A DNA stretch of 64,000 bases from Ferdinandcohnia sp036962685. GTDB taxonomy: Bacteria > Bacillota > Bacilli > Bacillales > Bacillaceae_L. Shown here piece by piece: positions 9,039 through 18,285 of this stretch. The position numbers and the translations under genes are program-made. The number at the start of each line of letters is the position of its first letter. Positions within the stretch are counted from its first letter, which is position 1. The DNA lies in contig NZ_JBALOP010000029.1 in assembly GCF_036962685.1 (NCBI RefSeq), positions 1 to 64,000 of the forward strand. Direction: 5' to 3'. Below the pieces are notes generated by a model, which was not told the origin of the DNA, ran no database searches, and saw only the letters and a program-made list of their open reading frames with translations.

Positions 9039-10544
9039 TTACTTCCCCTCCTCTACACAGATTTTAAATGGGGTAATTTTCATTCGATACCATTGGAAAG
9101 GCTTGGCACGATGATCAAACTTTGTATAGATCTTCAATCCTTCAAACACTTGAAATTGAGGATATTCCTTCATTAATTTATAAAGAAGAATTTCCCTCTC
9201 ATCACTTAAGGTTTCTTCCTTTCGATTAAGCACTTGAACCTTTAGCGGTTTTTTATCAAACATCATCCATAAATCAATCGTTTCTGACTCTTCAAACCAT
9301 AAATCCTGTACTTCAAGTGGCAGGTCCTTTAAATCAGTTAGCGAAAACTCTCCATATGTTTGTAAGTATTGAAACACGTAACTCCATGCCGAAATAACCG
9401 AATCCCAGTCCGTTACCCGCTTCGCAGTCACATTTTCTTCTTCCTCATCTTCAATTAATTCATCATCTGATTCGATTCCATCAAATTCTTGTTCTCCCCA
9501 AATCCAATCAAGGGGCAAAATAAATTCATTTTTCGGTGAAAACAAAGGCGATAATATCTGTTCAACGGTTGTAAAAGAAGCAACTCCTTCTTTCATCATC
9601 CAATCTTCATAAAAATGTTCGCGGAATGAAACCAAACTATTTTCCCAAAACAATGATGGGTTCTCTACCTTTAATTTCATCTCATATGAAATATTTTGGA
9701 TCACAAGCTTGGCAAAACGATCATGTAATTGCCTTGTATGACCAATTTTTTCTTGAAGAAGAATCAATTCCTTTTGGATATAATCATCTTCATCATTGGT
9801 TCGTTTGGATTTTTCAATCATGCTCGTGATGGTGCGAAAGTGATTTTTTTCTTCTTCAAATTGCTTTTCAATCTCAACACGATTGTCTGCCCTTTGCCAT
9901 TCCTCTTCAATCAATAAAATTTTGGGATTGTTGATCATTTCCTTTTGAAAGGAGAATTCGTTTGCCATTAAGCGGTTAACCCGTGAAATGAGGTGATCGA
10001 GGTTTCGAGTAGCTTTCCTGAAATTACCGTTTTTAATTAACTGCATACTATAGAGCTGTTCAATCGTGATCGAAAATTCCTCAGCCATTTCCCTGCTCAT
10101 AAAAATCATTTCCTGAGCGACATCGGTCAGCTTATATACTACCTGTCCGCCCATCTCCAAATTCGTATATAATTCATCCATTGTGACATAGCGAAAGACT
10201 TGAGTCTCCCACGATTGCCTAATTTCATCGTAATATAGGGCTTCAAACGGTTGGCTAAATTCTTCTTTTCCCTGGTACAAAAGCCCACTTGTAATCCGTT
10301 CTATTTGCTTTTCGTCTGCTAATAGTTTCATTTGTTTGATTGAATCATCAACCATATACTTAATATCTGTTTTGCGTCTATTATCATCATCATTTAACTC
10401 TCGGTAAAAGATGGTGATTAACACATGCATGAGAATCGTTTGGATATGAGGCTTTAACTCTCCGACTTCCATTCCCCTCCCAAGCTCAAACAGTGGATTT
10501 AACCGTTGCATGCGCTGGGCAAACCCTTCCCATGATTCGTTCAC
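9039..10544 (-). CDS. jetA: JetA-like protein (MukF/kleisin-type) of Wadjet
   Basis: A 501-residue protein, the expected kleisin subunit linking JetB to the JetC heads. It has a helical N-terminal winged-helix-like part, coiled-coil middle (about 190-280, MANEFSFQKEM and following), an acidic linker (ESDDELIEDEEEE) and a C-terminal winged-helix-like end. I place the start at GTG 10544 instead of the longer frame from 10646. The GTGA overlaps the jetD stop TGA by four bases and has GGAGG eight bases upstream. The in-frame ATG at 10550 is too close to that site. It may belong to the JetA family recorded as DUF5716. Confidence 0.78.
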   Translation of the reverse strand: MNESWEGFAQRMQRLNPLFELGRGMEVGELKPHIQTILMHVLITIFYRELNDDDNRRKTDIKYMVDDSIKQMKLLADEKQIERITSGLLYQGKEEFSQPFEALYYDEIRQSWETQVFRYVTMDELYTNLEMGGQVVYKLTDVAQEMIFMSREMAEEFSITIEQLYSMQLIKNGNFRKATRNLDHLISRVNRLMANEFSFQKEMINNPKILLIEEEWQRADNRVEIEKQFEEEKNHFRTITSMIEKSKRTNDEDDYIQKELILLQEKIGHTRQLHDRFAKLVIQNISYEMKLKVENPSLFWENSLVSFREHFYEDWMMKEGVASFTTVEQILSPLFSPKNEFILPLDWIWGEQEFDGIESDDELIEDEEEENVTAKRVTDWDSVISAWSYVFQYLQTYGEFSLTDLKDLPLEVQDLWFEESETIDLWMMFDKKPLKVQVLNRKEETLSDEREILLYKLMKEYPQFQVFEGLKIYTKFDHRAKPFQWYRMKITPFKICVEEGK

Positions 10545-11614
10545 ATCCATCTCCTCCATGTTTCGATTGTTAAGACTTCTTGCGGGATTCGCATATTTTC
10601 CTGCCACAAATCCATAAGTATTGCTTGCTCGGGCTCCGTAAACCACTGAAAAAAGGAATCACGGTAGGTGATATTTTGTGCTTGTCCACGTTTTTGCGTA
10701 TTCTTTTGATCCACACATTCAAGCATTTTGCGATAAATCTTTAAGGCGGGCTGAATACTGCAATCTGGGTATTTTTCAATCAGTCTGACCATAATACCGT
10801 ATCCCGCAGCATCTAGATCTCCTGCGTAATAGAAAAGATAGTTTTTAGCTTGAAACATTCGGAAGAAAAAAGAAAAGCTCCGTTCAATCTTTGTCCCTTC
10901 CCCATAAATAATCAACTCAGGCTCATAATCTAATTTCTCTGCCTCCAATAACTGTATGGAGGTATGAAAGAAAGATAGATTTTCGACAATCAGGACTCTC
11001 TGGATATCGTTCATTTCTACCCCTTGTTTCATCCAAAACACAAATGGTTCACCGTAGTGCACCATTTTCAACTGTTCTTCTGCTACTCCTATTCTAGCTA
11101 AAAAGCCACTTCCTTCAGGAAAGCTTTCACTATCTAGCAAGAATTTTTCATAGCCAAAGAGCTCAAGGCTTCTTTCTTCAACTGACACGATTTCCCGTTC
11201 CTGACTGGATTGAAGAAAATCGTATAGCTTCTGGATTCGTGCCCATTCCTCTTTCGTCTGCCATTCCGGATGACGTTCATAAAAGGAAAAGTCAAATGTA
11301 TCACTTATCTTCATCATCTCAAGACGATCCCATTGATCCTCCTGAACCTTTATATTTACCCAAAAAAATAGTGGAAGTGCCGGTGACCTTCCGTTGTATT
11401 GTTTATTTTGAATTGGAGTCAATTGTCCTTCAGCTTGTAGGTTTTGAATCGCAGAATAAAACAGAGCATACCCGTCCATTTCAAAATAATCGTCGATTAT
11501 CCTTCGCAACTGAAGCTCTAACTCATTTATATTAATCTTCTTTTTTTGTTTAGGGTGCTGAATATCTGTAATAAACCCTCTCACCCGTGTTTCAATAATA
11601 TCGATTGAACTCAC
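10541..11614 (-). CDS. jetD: JetD-like TOPRIM nuclease of Wadjet
   Basis: A 357-residue protein, first gene of the operon. The C-terminal half has a TOPRIM-type fold: an acidic strand VLIVENLSFFHT (Glu near 219) and the LFYYAGDLDAAGYGI strand with the DxD pair near 276. These fit the DUF2220-type nuclease domain of JetD, which cleaves plasmids after loop extrusion. The N-terminal half (1-170) is helical and may be the DNA-binding arm. It starts at GTG 11614 with a weak ribosome site; the end overlaps jetA by four bases. First position for jetD differs from the jetABCD order of type I systems and points to another subtype, probably type II. Confidence 0.82.
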   Translation of the reverse strand: MSSIDIIETRVRGFITDIQHPKQKKKININELELQLRRIIDDYFEMDGYALFYSAIQNLQAEGQLTPIQNKQYNGRSPALPLFFWVNIKVQEDQWDRLEMMKISDTFDFSFYERHPEWQTKEEWARIQKLYDFLQSSQEREIVSVEERSLELFGYEKFLLDSESFPEGSGFLARIGVAEEQLKMVHYGEPFVFWMKQGVEMNDIQRVLIVENLSFFHTSIQLLEAEKLDYEPELIIYGEGTKIERSFSFFFRMFQAKNYLFYYAGDLDAAGYGIMVRLIEKYPDCSIQPALKIYRKMLECVDQKNTQKRGQAQNITYRDSFFQWFTEPEQAILMDLWQENMRIPQEVLTIETWRRWM

Positions 11615-11667
11615 CTACTTACATATTCGTGGATTCATAGGAATCTAATCCATTTTTAACACTTTTA

Positions 11668-11673
11668 ATTATA
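11668..11673 (-). promoter_or_regulatory. Candidate -10 box of the Wadjet operon
   Basis: TATAAT reads on the minus strand about 55 bases before the jetD start. A TTACCG 18 bases upstream could act as a weak -35. The spacing suits sigma-A, but the -35 match is poor. Confidence 0.4.
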
Positions 11674-11726
11674 AACTAGTCGGGTGCTTAGCGGTAAATG
11701 AAATCTTTCTTACAATTAATTGAAAA

Positions 11727-11779
11727 AGCGCCTGACCCCCGGTACGGTAATACTTTACCGTACTAGGGGCCAGGCACCA
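11727..11779 (-). repeat. Large palindromic hairpin repeat, terminator-like
   Basis: Arms of about 23 bases (GCGCCTGACCCCCGGTACGG at 11728-11747 and its near complement to 11778) surround a four-base loop. On the minus strand the stem is followed by CTTTTTC. It ends the sugar operon coming from 12760 and stands just upstream of the Wadjet operon. It belongs to the same family as 3806-3858. Confidence 0.75.
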
Positions 11780-11791
11780 GAATTTACTTTT

Positions 11792-12760
11792 TTACACCCA
11801 CCACATATTCCCTGGTACTTCCTCAAGTAAGACTGACTTTAAATTTCGGACAGCACGATTAAATCCTTCTTCAATAGACATGATGGGATCTTCATGCTCA
11901 ATACTTACAACATAATCATATCCATATGTTCGTAGTGCACTCATCATATCTGACCATTCTTGTAAACTATGACCACAGCCGACAGAGCGGAACGACCATG
12001 CTCTCGTTTGAACCTCGCCATATGGCTGCATGTCTGTTAACCCATACATGTTGACGTTGTCTTGATCAATGTATGTATCCTTCGCATGGAAATGATGGAT
12101 TGCATTTGCCTTACCTAGGATTTTGATTGCTGCAACTGGATCAATTCCTTGCCACCATAAATGGCTTGGGTCGAGGTTTGCGCCAATTGCATCACATGTT
12201 TCCTCTCGCAATTTAAGCAAGGTATAAGGAGTGTGGACTAAAAACCCACCATGTAGCTCAAGCCCGATCTTCACATCATGATCCTTTGCAAATTGGCCCC
12301 ACTCTTTCCAATACGGAATTAATTTTTCCTCCCATTGCCATTTTAAAATATCACTATACTCATTTGGCCATGGAGCAACCGGCCAGTTTGGAAATTTCGC
12401 ACCTTCATGGTCTCCTGCAGTTCCTGAAAAACAGTTCACAACTGGAACACCTAGTAAGCTAGCAAGCTTAATTGTTTTCACCAAAGCCTGATGAGACTCG
12501 TCGGCAAATTTTTTATCTGGAGAAATAGGATTTCCGTGACAGCTGAACGCACTTATTTGTAGTCCACGTGATGTCACTTTATCCATATATTCGTTTCGTT
12601 TTTCTTCACTCTCTAACAATGCGTCGAGATCACAATGGGCATTGCCCGGATATCCACCAGTCCCAATCTCAACTGCATGTAGTCCAGAGGCAGCTACATA
12701 ATCAAGCATGTCTTCAAAGCTCTTTTCTGAAAATAAAACGGTAAATACTCCTAGTTTCAT
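11792..12760 (-). CDS. Sugar phosphate isomerase/epimerase-like TIM barrel
   Basis: A 322-residue AP-endonuclease-2/xylose-isomerase-like barrel beginning MKLGVFTVLFSEKSFEDML. Metal and substrate residues are visible: ELHGGF (Glu near 175), DPSHLWWQG, HFHAKD and the final SIEHEDP. This superfamily includes epimerases, inosose dehydratases and lyases acting on 3-keto sugars. It is the last gene of the operon with two oxidoreductases and a ThuA protein. I use ATG 12760, ten bases after GGGAGG; a GTG at 12778 would overlap the previous stop. The exact substrate is unknown. Confidence 0.82.
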   Translation of the reverse strand: MKLGVFTVLFSEKSFEDMLDYVAASGLHAVEIGTGGYPGNAHCDLDALLESEEKRNEYMDKVTSRGLQISAFSCHGNPISPDKKFADESHQALVKTIKLASLLGVPVVNCFSGTAGDHEGAKFPNWPVAPWPNEYSDILKWQWEEKLIPYWKEWGQFAKDHDVKIGLELHGGFLVHTPYTLLKLREETCDAIGANLDPSHLWWQGIDPVAAIKILGKANAIHHFHAKDTYIDQDNVNMYGLTDMQPYGEVQTRAWSFRSVGCGHSLQEWSDMMSALRTYGYDYVVSIEHEDPIMSIEEGFNRAVRNLKSVLLEEVPGNMWWV

Positions 12761-12777
12761 TATTCGATTCCCTCCCA

Positions 12778-13815
12778 CTAAATTTTAATGCTTTCTCCTG
12801 TTTCACTACTTTTATAAATCGCATCGATGATTTTGGATACTTGTAAGGCTTGCTCTGGTTTCACGATTAGTTCATCTAATCCTAGACAGCTATCAACAAA
12901 GTTTTTCGCTTGTGGCAGATCGGCAGAGTCTTCACCAGGTACCCAGTTCGCTACTGTATTCAATAGCATTCCATGCTTCGCTTGATTGAGTTGAAGAGGA
13001 AAAAGATCAATTCCACCCTTTAGCCCCGAAATGCTAACCCCTTCCTCATCCTTCGGAATATTGGCTGACCATGACGTTTCAAAAAGCATCGAAGCACCAT
13101 TTTGAAATTTAATATAGGCAGTCACATGATCATCAACATTGAAGGATTCCGAATCAAAGCTTCCCCACTGATTGACCTGGTTCGGAAGCTTACTGAGGCG
13201 GTTATAGGCTGTGCCCATTACCTCAACAGGCTCTGGATTTCCTAGTAACCATAAGGATAAATCTAAGAAATGACAGCCCCAATCGATAAGGGTTCCTCCA
13301 CCTTGAAGATCTTTGTTGGTAAAAACACCCCAGCCCGGAACCTTACGTCTTCTCAATGCTTTGACCCTTGCCACGATAGGCTCACCGATTTCATCTTCTA
13401 AAACTAACCGTTTGGCAGCCTGTGAGTCTTTGAGAAAACGATAATGATAGGCAATCGCCAACACTTTTCCGGAGCCTTTAGCAGCATCAACCATCGCCTG
13501 ACATTCTTCCGTCGACATCGCCATCGGTTTTTCACATAAAACATGGACCCCTGCATGAAGTGCAGCAATTGAAATCTCAGCATGAAACTTATTCGGGGTA
13601 CACACAACAACGGCATCAACTTCAGCAAACATTTCCTGATAGCTTGTATAAATCTTAGAAATCCGGAATTTTTCTGCAACAGTCTTTGCTAACTCTTCAT
13701 TCACATCACAAATGGCTTCAATTGTGACATGCTCGGATAATTGTTGGAACGCAGGTATATGTCGTGCTTGTGCGATTCCGCCAACTCCGATGATTCCAAT
13801 ACGTAGTTTATTCAC
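12778..13815 (-). CDS. Gfo/Idh/MocA-family oxidoreductase 1
   Basis: A 345-residue NAD(P)-dependent sugar oxidoreductase. An N-terminal Rossmann fold (GIIGVGGIAQARHIP) is followed by the CEKPMAMS motif near residue 94 and a GFO/IDH C-terminal domain with WGCHFLDLSLWLLG (putative catalytic His near 180). It starts at GTG 13815 after GAGGTG. Together with its neighbour at 13826 it could oxidise and re-reduce a glycoside at C3. It is ten bases downstream of that neighbour, so co-transcribed. Confidence 0.88.
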   Translation of the reverse strand: MNKLRIGIIGVGGIAQARHIPAFQQLSEHVTIEAICDVNEELAKTVAEKFRISKIYTSYQEMFAEVDAVVVCTPNKFHAEISIAALHAGVHVLCEKPMAMSTEECQAMVDAAKGSGKVLAIAYHYRFLKDSQAAKRLVLEDEIGEPIVARVKALRRRKVPGWGVFTNKDLQGGGTLIDWGCHFLDLSLWLLGNPEPVEVMGTAYNRLSKLPNQVNQWGSFDSESFNVDDHVTAYIKFQNGASMLFETSWSANIPKDEEGVSISGLKGGIDLFPLQLNQAKHGMLLNTVANWVPGEDSADLPQAKNFVDSCLGLDELIVKPEQALQVSKIIDAIYKSSETGESIKI

Positions 13816-13825
13816 GTTTTACACC

Positions 13826-14854
13826 TCAGTTGATCGAGACTATCTTCTTTGTCTCTTTTGATTCGAGTGCTGCCAATATCACCTGTAACGATTTCATTCC
13901 TTCTTCCCCTGGTACAGGTGGGATTGTGTCGGTAACAATCGATTGCACAAAATGAGAAATAACGTGAGAATTTGTCTGCCCGCCATCTTCATTTGTTTGA
14001 ATACCGCCTAATTCACATTTCACAACCTCGCCATTTTTATATTGAATAATGAGGTTATTAACAGGATCATCCTCTAGTCGTAAAATCGCCTTTTCTCCAT
14101 AAATAATGGTTGAGTTATCCTCTTTTGACACGTAGGACCAGCTCGCAGCTAATGTTCCGATAATTCCAGATTCTGTTCGTAAAATACAGACCGCTGTATC
14201 ATCTACATCTGCGTTTTCCTTTGCACTTGTTTCAATAAATGCCCCAACTTCAACAAACTCTTCACCCAACAAGAAACGTAGCAAATCTGATTTATGGACA
14301 CCTAGGTCTCCCATTGCCCCAATAAACGCTTCATTCTTCTTGAAAAACCAGCTTTCTGTTCCGTCCACACTCCACCCTTCCGGCCCGCCATGTCCAAAGG
14401 CTGTACGGAAGCTATAAATTTTTCCTAATTCACCAGCTTCAATCATCTGTCTAGCTTTTTGATGGGAGGCAACAAATCGCTGATTATGGCCAATCATTAG
14501 CTTCTTGTTTGATTTCTTCGCTGCTTCAATCATATTCATTGCTTCTTCAGTAGAAGTAGCCATCGGTTTTTCACAAAGCACATGTTTTCCTGCCTCCAAT
14601 GCTGCAATCGAGATCGGCGCATGCAAATAGTTTGGTGTACAAACACTTACCGCTTCCACCTCAGGATCTGAAAGTAGTTCTTCATAGCTTGTATAGGCTA
14701 TAACACCATACTCACTCGCGACCTTTTGGACACGTTCTTCGACAATATCACAGACAGCTACAATTTCGACATTTTCATTCATCGCATATTCTGGTAAATG
14801 ACGGTGCTGGGCGATACTCCCGCATCCAATCACAGCAATTTTTACTTTACTCAT
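13826..14854 (-). CDS. Gfo/Idh/MocA-family oxidoreductase 2
   Basis: A 342-residue paralogue of the next gene. It has the dinucleotide motif VIGCGSIAQHRHLPE, the CEKPMATST motif near 95 and the MGDLGVHKSDLLRFLLG helix carrying the usual catalytic Asp/His region near 180. ATG 14854 has GGGGAGG upstream. The pair of different Gfo/Idh enzymes with ThuA is typical of loci for keto-sugar formation, but inositol or trehalose derivatives are equally possible substrates. Confidence 0.88.
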   Translation of the reverse strand: MSKVKIAVIGCGSIAQHRHLPEYAMNENVEIVAVCDIVEERVQKVASEYGVIAYTSYEELLSDPEVEAVSVCTPNYLHAPISIAALEAGKHVLCEKPMATSTEEAMNMIEAAKKSNKKLMIGHNQRFVASHQKARQMIEAGELGKIYSFRTAFGHGGPEGWSVDGTESWFFKKNEAFIGAMGDLGVHKSDLLRFLLGEEFVEVGAFIETSAKENADVDDTAVCILRTESGIIGTLAASWSYVSKEDNSTIIYGEKAILRLEDDPVNNLIIQYKNGEVVKCELGGIQTNEDGGQTNSHVISHFVQSIVTDTIPPVPGEEGMKSLQVILAALESKETKKIVSIN

Positions 14855-14877
14855 CTCTGTTTTCCTCCCCTATGTAT

Positions 14878-15603
14878 TTATTTATGTGCTTTAATTTCTT
14901 CAAGCGGTTTCGCATTCCCATAAATAGGCTTTGGTAGCTTAGTAGGCTTTGCCCATTTGACTGCATTGCGGATTACTTGTTGAATGTCCTTATGATAATA
15001 GGTTGGGTATGTTTCATGTCCTGGGCGAAAATAAAAAATTTTCCCTTTCCCTCTTTGATACGTGCACCCACTTCTAAATACCTCTCCACCTTCAAACCAA
15101 CTGACCATTACTAGCTGATCAGGTGCAGGAATATCAAAATGCTCCCCATACATCTCTTCTTTTTCAAGCTCGATATATTCACCTAGCCCTTCCACAATCG
15201 GATGACTAGGGTCGACAATCCAAATTCTTTCTTTTTCATCCGCTTCTCGCCATTTTAAATCACAAGAGGTTCCCATCAAGGCTTTAAAGATTTTCGAGAA
15301 GTGACCTGAATGAAGAACAATGAGCCCCATCCCATCAAGAACCCTTTGCCTCACCTTCTCAACAATCACATCAGTTACCTCATGATGAGCAAGATGGCCC
15401 CACCATATTAAAACATCTGTCTCGGCAAGTACCTCATCTGTTAAACCATGCTCTGGCTCATCAAGAGTTGCTGTTCTAACGTGGAGCTGCTCTTCCTTTA
15501 AAAGGGTAGCAATGGCCCCATGAATTCCTTCCGGGTAAATCTCCCGTACAAACGGATCCTTCTGCTCATGGCGATTTTCATTCCAAACAGTGACTTGTAG
15601 CAT
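14878..15603 (-). CDS. ThuA-like (trehalose utilization) protein
   Basis: A 241-residue class I amidotransferase-like protein of the ThuA family, starting MLQVTVWNENRHEQKDPFV. Diagnostic parts are VLIWWGHLAHHEV near 68, GLIVLHSGHFSK near 98 and the C-terminal YFRPGHETYPTYYH. ThuA of rhizobia acts with the oxidoreductase ThuB on trehalose-type disaccharides. Its catalytic role is still poorly defined. I use ATG 15603 with GGAGG eight bases upstream; a TTG at 15618 lies on the ribosome site itself. Confidence 0.85.
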   Translation of the reverse strand: MLQVTVWNENRHEQKDPFVREIYPEGIHGAIATLLKEEQLHVRTATLDEPEHGLTDEVLAETDVLIWWGHLAHHEVTDVIVEKVRQRVLDGMGLIVLHSGHFSKIFKALMGTSCDLKWREADEKERIWIVDPSHPIVEGLGEYIELEKEEMYGEHFDIPAPDQLVMVSWFEGGEVFRSGCTYQRGKGKIFYFRPGHETYPTYYHKDIQQVIRNAVKWAKPTKLPKPIYGNAKPLEEIKAHK

Positions 15604-15623
15604 TGAGTTGTCCTCCAATTTGA

Positions 15624-16376
15624 TTATTTTACCTTCACTTTCTTATTTCGATATTCATTCGGCCTTACGCCAATTAATTTCTTAAATAGTTTGCTAAAGT
15701 ATTTCTCATTTTGATATCCTACATGATTTGCAATCTCGTATATCTTCAGATCTCGATTTTCTAATAATTCTTTTGCTTTTTCCATTCGAATTTTCATCAC
15801 ATAATCAGTAATCGTATCGTCAAACTCTTGCTTGAATTTCCTTGAAATATACTCCCTACTTAAGAAAAAACGCTCGGCTAAATCTTGTAAATTGATTTCT
15901 GTTTGATAATTTTGCTTTATGTATTCTTCGATTAAATGGATTCCCGTTTTCTCTTTCTGAAATTGGATGTCGGTCGTGACCAATGTCTTTTCGTGAAGAG
16001 CTTGCTCCTTCCATTCGTTCACAGCTTTTTCTAATGTTTCATTAAGCACGTCTGGCTCAATTGGCTTTAATAAATAATCAAAGCTTTTATAGTAGATCGC
16101 ATTCCTCATATATTCAAAATCATCGTAACCGCTTACGACAATTGTTTTACTCAAAATCCCGGATGAACGTATCCATTTCAAAAGACTGATTCCATCTTTT
16201 TTGGGCATTCTCATATCAGTAAAAATAATTTCAGGCTGATGCTTCGAGATGAGCTGCATCGCCTCTTCCCCGTCTTTTGCCTCAAAAATCGTGTGTATCC
16301 CGAATTTTTTCCACTCTGCTAGTAATAGAAGTCCTTCACGCACATGCTTTTCATCATCAATAATGATTGCTTTCAT
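15624..16376 (-). CDS. YesN-like response regulator, AraC-type output
   Basis: A 250-residue regulator. The receiver domain (1-120) has the acidic pocket DDE, phospho-acceptor Asp in IIFTDMRMPKKDG near 54 and Lys in YLLKPIEP. An AraC/XylS double HTH fills 155-250 (FFLSREYISRKFKQEF and HVGYQNEKYFSKLFKK). ATG 16376 lies within the end of the kinase gene (20-base overlap), showing coupling. The likely targets are the ABC importer at 18.3-21.4 kb and the catabolic genes downstream. Confidence 0.9.
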   Translation of the reverse strand: MKAIIIDDEKHVREGLLLLAEWKKFGIHTIFEAKDGEEAMQLISKHQPEIIFTDMRMPKKDGISLLKWIRSSGILSKTIVVSGYDDFEYMRNAIYYKSFDYLLKPIEPDVLNETLEKAVNEWKEQALHEKTLVTTDIQFQKEKTGIHLIEEYIKQNYQTEINLQDLAERFFLSREYISRKFKQEFDDTITDYVMKIRMEKAKELLENRDLKIYEIANHVGYQNEKYFSKLFKKLIGVRPNEYRNKKVKVK

Positions 16377-18166
16377 AATCATCACCTTTCACATCCATCG
16401 GGAGTCTCATCGTAACGAGTAGACCACCTTCCTCATTATTTTGAAGTTGTAAAGTTGCTTGGTCATGATAATAAAGCTTTAGTCTTGAATATACATTCTT
16501 AAGTCCGATATTGGTTCCCTCGCCCAAACTCGTTTCACTATGAAAATACGAATAAACTTCTTGCAGTCTTTCTTCAGATACTCCCGTTCCATTGTCCTTT
16601 ACGGCAATGAACAGCTTATTATTTTCAACCGTACATGTTATCTTGATGTTACCCGCTTCTGTCCGATCATCGAATCCATGCTTAAAGTAATTCTCAATGA
16701 TAGGCTGCAGAATCATTTTCGGAACCTTCACGTTTTGAGCACTTTCATCCACATCAATGATGAATTCTAATTGTTCACCAAATCTTTCTTTCTGTAAAAG
16801 CAGAAACGCTTTTATATAATTTATTTCTTTAATCAATGGAATGATGTCTTCTTCCATATTCATTCCATATCTCATTATCTTCGAAAGCTGAGTAATTAAT
16901 GAATAAATTTGTGGCACATTGTTTTTTAGCGCCAGTGTACCTATCGATTGAAGTGCATTGTATAAAAAATGCGGATTAATTTGCGATTGAAGTACACGCA
17001 ATTGATTGGTTTTGTTTTCTAATTCAAGCTTATATTCCTTATTAATAAGATGATTAATTTTTTCAATCATTTGCTTAAAGCGATTCCCTAACACCCCGAT
17101 TTCATCCTCACCAAGTGGTTGAAAATTCACATCCATGTTACCTTCTTCAACCTGATGGATATTGTGTAAAAGGATTCGAATCGGTGAGGTTATTTTAAAG
17201 GAGACGAATAAAGTCGCTAGTACAACTAAAATTAATCCAACGACCCCAAATAAAATGTTAATAATCGCTACATTATTAACACTTTCATATAGAGTGGTAT
17301 ACGGAATTCTTTTTACTAACATCCAGTTCCCTGAAATCTCTGGGAGCTTATTATAGACCATGACACCATTAAATGAATCATCACTCCACTCCATGGTCCC
17401 CTGCTCTTCATTTGTATGGACTAATGTGTCAATCCACTCTTTGTGATCTGCCTTTTCCTTTTGTTTGGATTGATAGATAAAATCTCCTTCAGCTGAAACG
17501 ATATAAAATTCCTCATTTTCTTCGTTATATAGATTTTCACTTAATTCAAGGATTTTATCTGGTGTAATTTCCAATGTGACAAAAGCAAGAACGTCATTAG
17601 ACGGTGAATTGATAAAAGAACGATGAATCGATAATACTGTTTTCGGCCGTTTAACAGTTACAATATTGTCCAAATTCTTTTGCATATGTATAGGTTCAAT
17701 ATACATATTACCCGGGCTATTTTTGGCTTTTTCGAAGACCTCCTCATTACCATTCCCTACCTTATTGGCAAATACGACCGCTGATTGCTTCGAAATAGAG
17801 ATAATTCGGTCATCATTTGAAAAAGTAATATAGACCCGTTCAATATTCTCTTCCGCATATAAAATCGTTTGCAAAACATCCTTCAGCGTATCCAAGGTCG
17901 GATAATGATTTTCCTTATAAGATGACCTTAAATAACTCACAATATCAGGGTTATTATAGAGGGAGAGCGATAGTCCATTAAGCTCTCGGATATAGCTCGT
18001 AAGATTTTCCTTGCCTTGATATAAGAGACTCTTATTCTCTTGAACGACCTGATCCTTTAAAGATTCTTTAATATGAAAATATGTAATCGCAATTGACGTT
18101 CCAAACGGCACGATTGTTGTTAGTAGCAATAACACAATCAGCCTATTTCGAATACTCTTCTTAAAC
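16357..18166 (-). CDS. YesM-like sensor histidine kinase
   Basis: A 603-residue membrane kinase. A first membrane helix (about 10-30) and a second (about 285-310) enclose an extracellular sensor of some 250 residues. HAMP follows (about 312-365), then a His_kinase domain with LQSQINPHFLYNALQS (phospho-His near 400) and an HATPase domain ending with DNGTGVSEERL and TNIGLKNVYSRL. The start is a TTG whose first base is 18168, nine bases after GGGGAG. It pairs with the YesN-like regulator and presumably senses a sugar, perhaps through the binding protein at 18286. Confidence 0.9.
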
Positions 18167-18205
18167 AAAAGGGCATCTCCCCCTAAATATATACATTATT
18201 AGTAT

Positions 18206-18243
18206 AAAATAGAAAGCACGTCTAGTATAGACATGCTTTCTAC
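18206..18243 (-). terminator. Terminator after the sugar-binding protein gene
   Basis: On the minus strand AGAAAGCATGTCT and AGACGTGCTTTCT form a 13-bp stem with one mismatch, followed by ATTTTAT. It separates the ABC operon from the kinase operon. Confidence 0.75.
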
Positions 18244-18285
18244 AAAAAAGGGAGCAATCACTGAAAAATTCCTAGCGATTATCGA

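Noticed and set aside
10545..10646. Longer start of jetA
   Set aside because: It would overlap jetD by 106 bases; the GTG at 10544 has GGAGG at good distance and a 4-base stop-start overlap.
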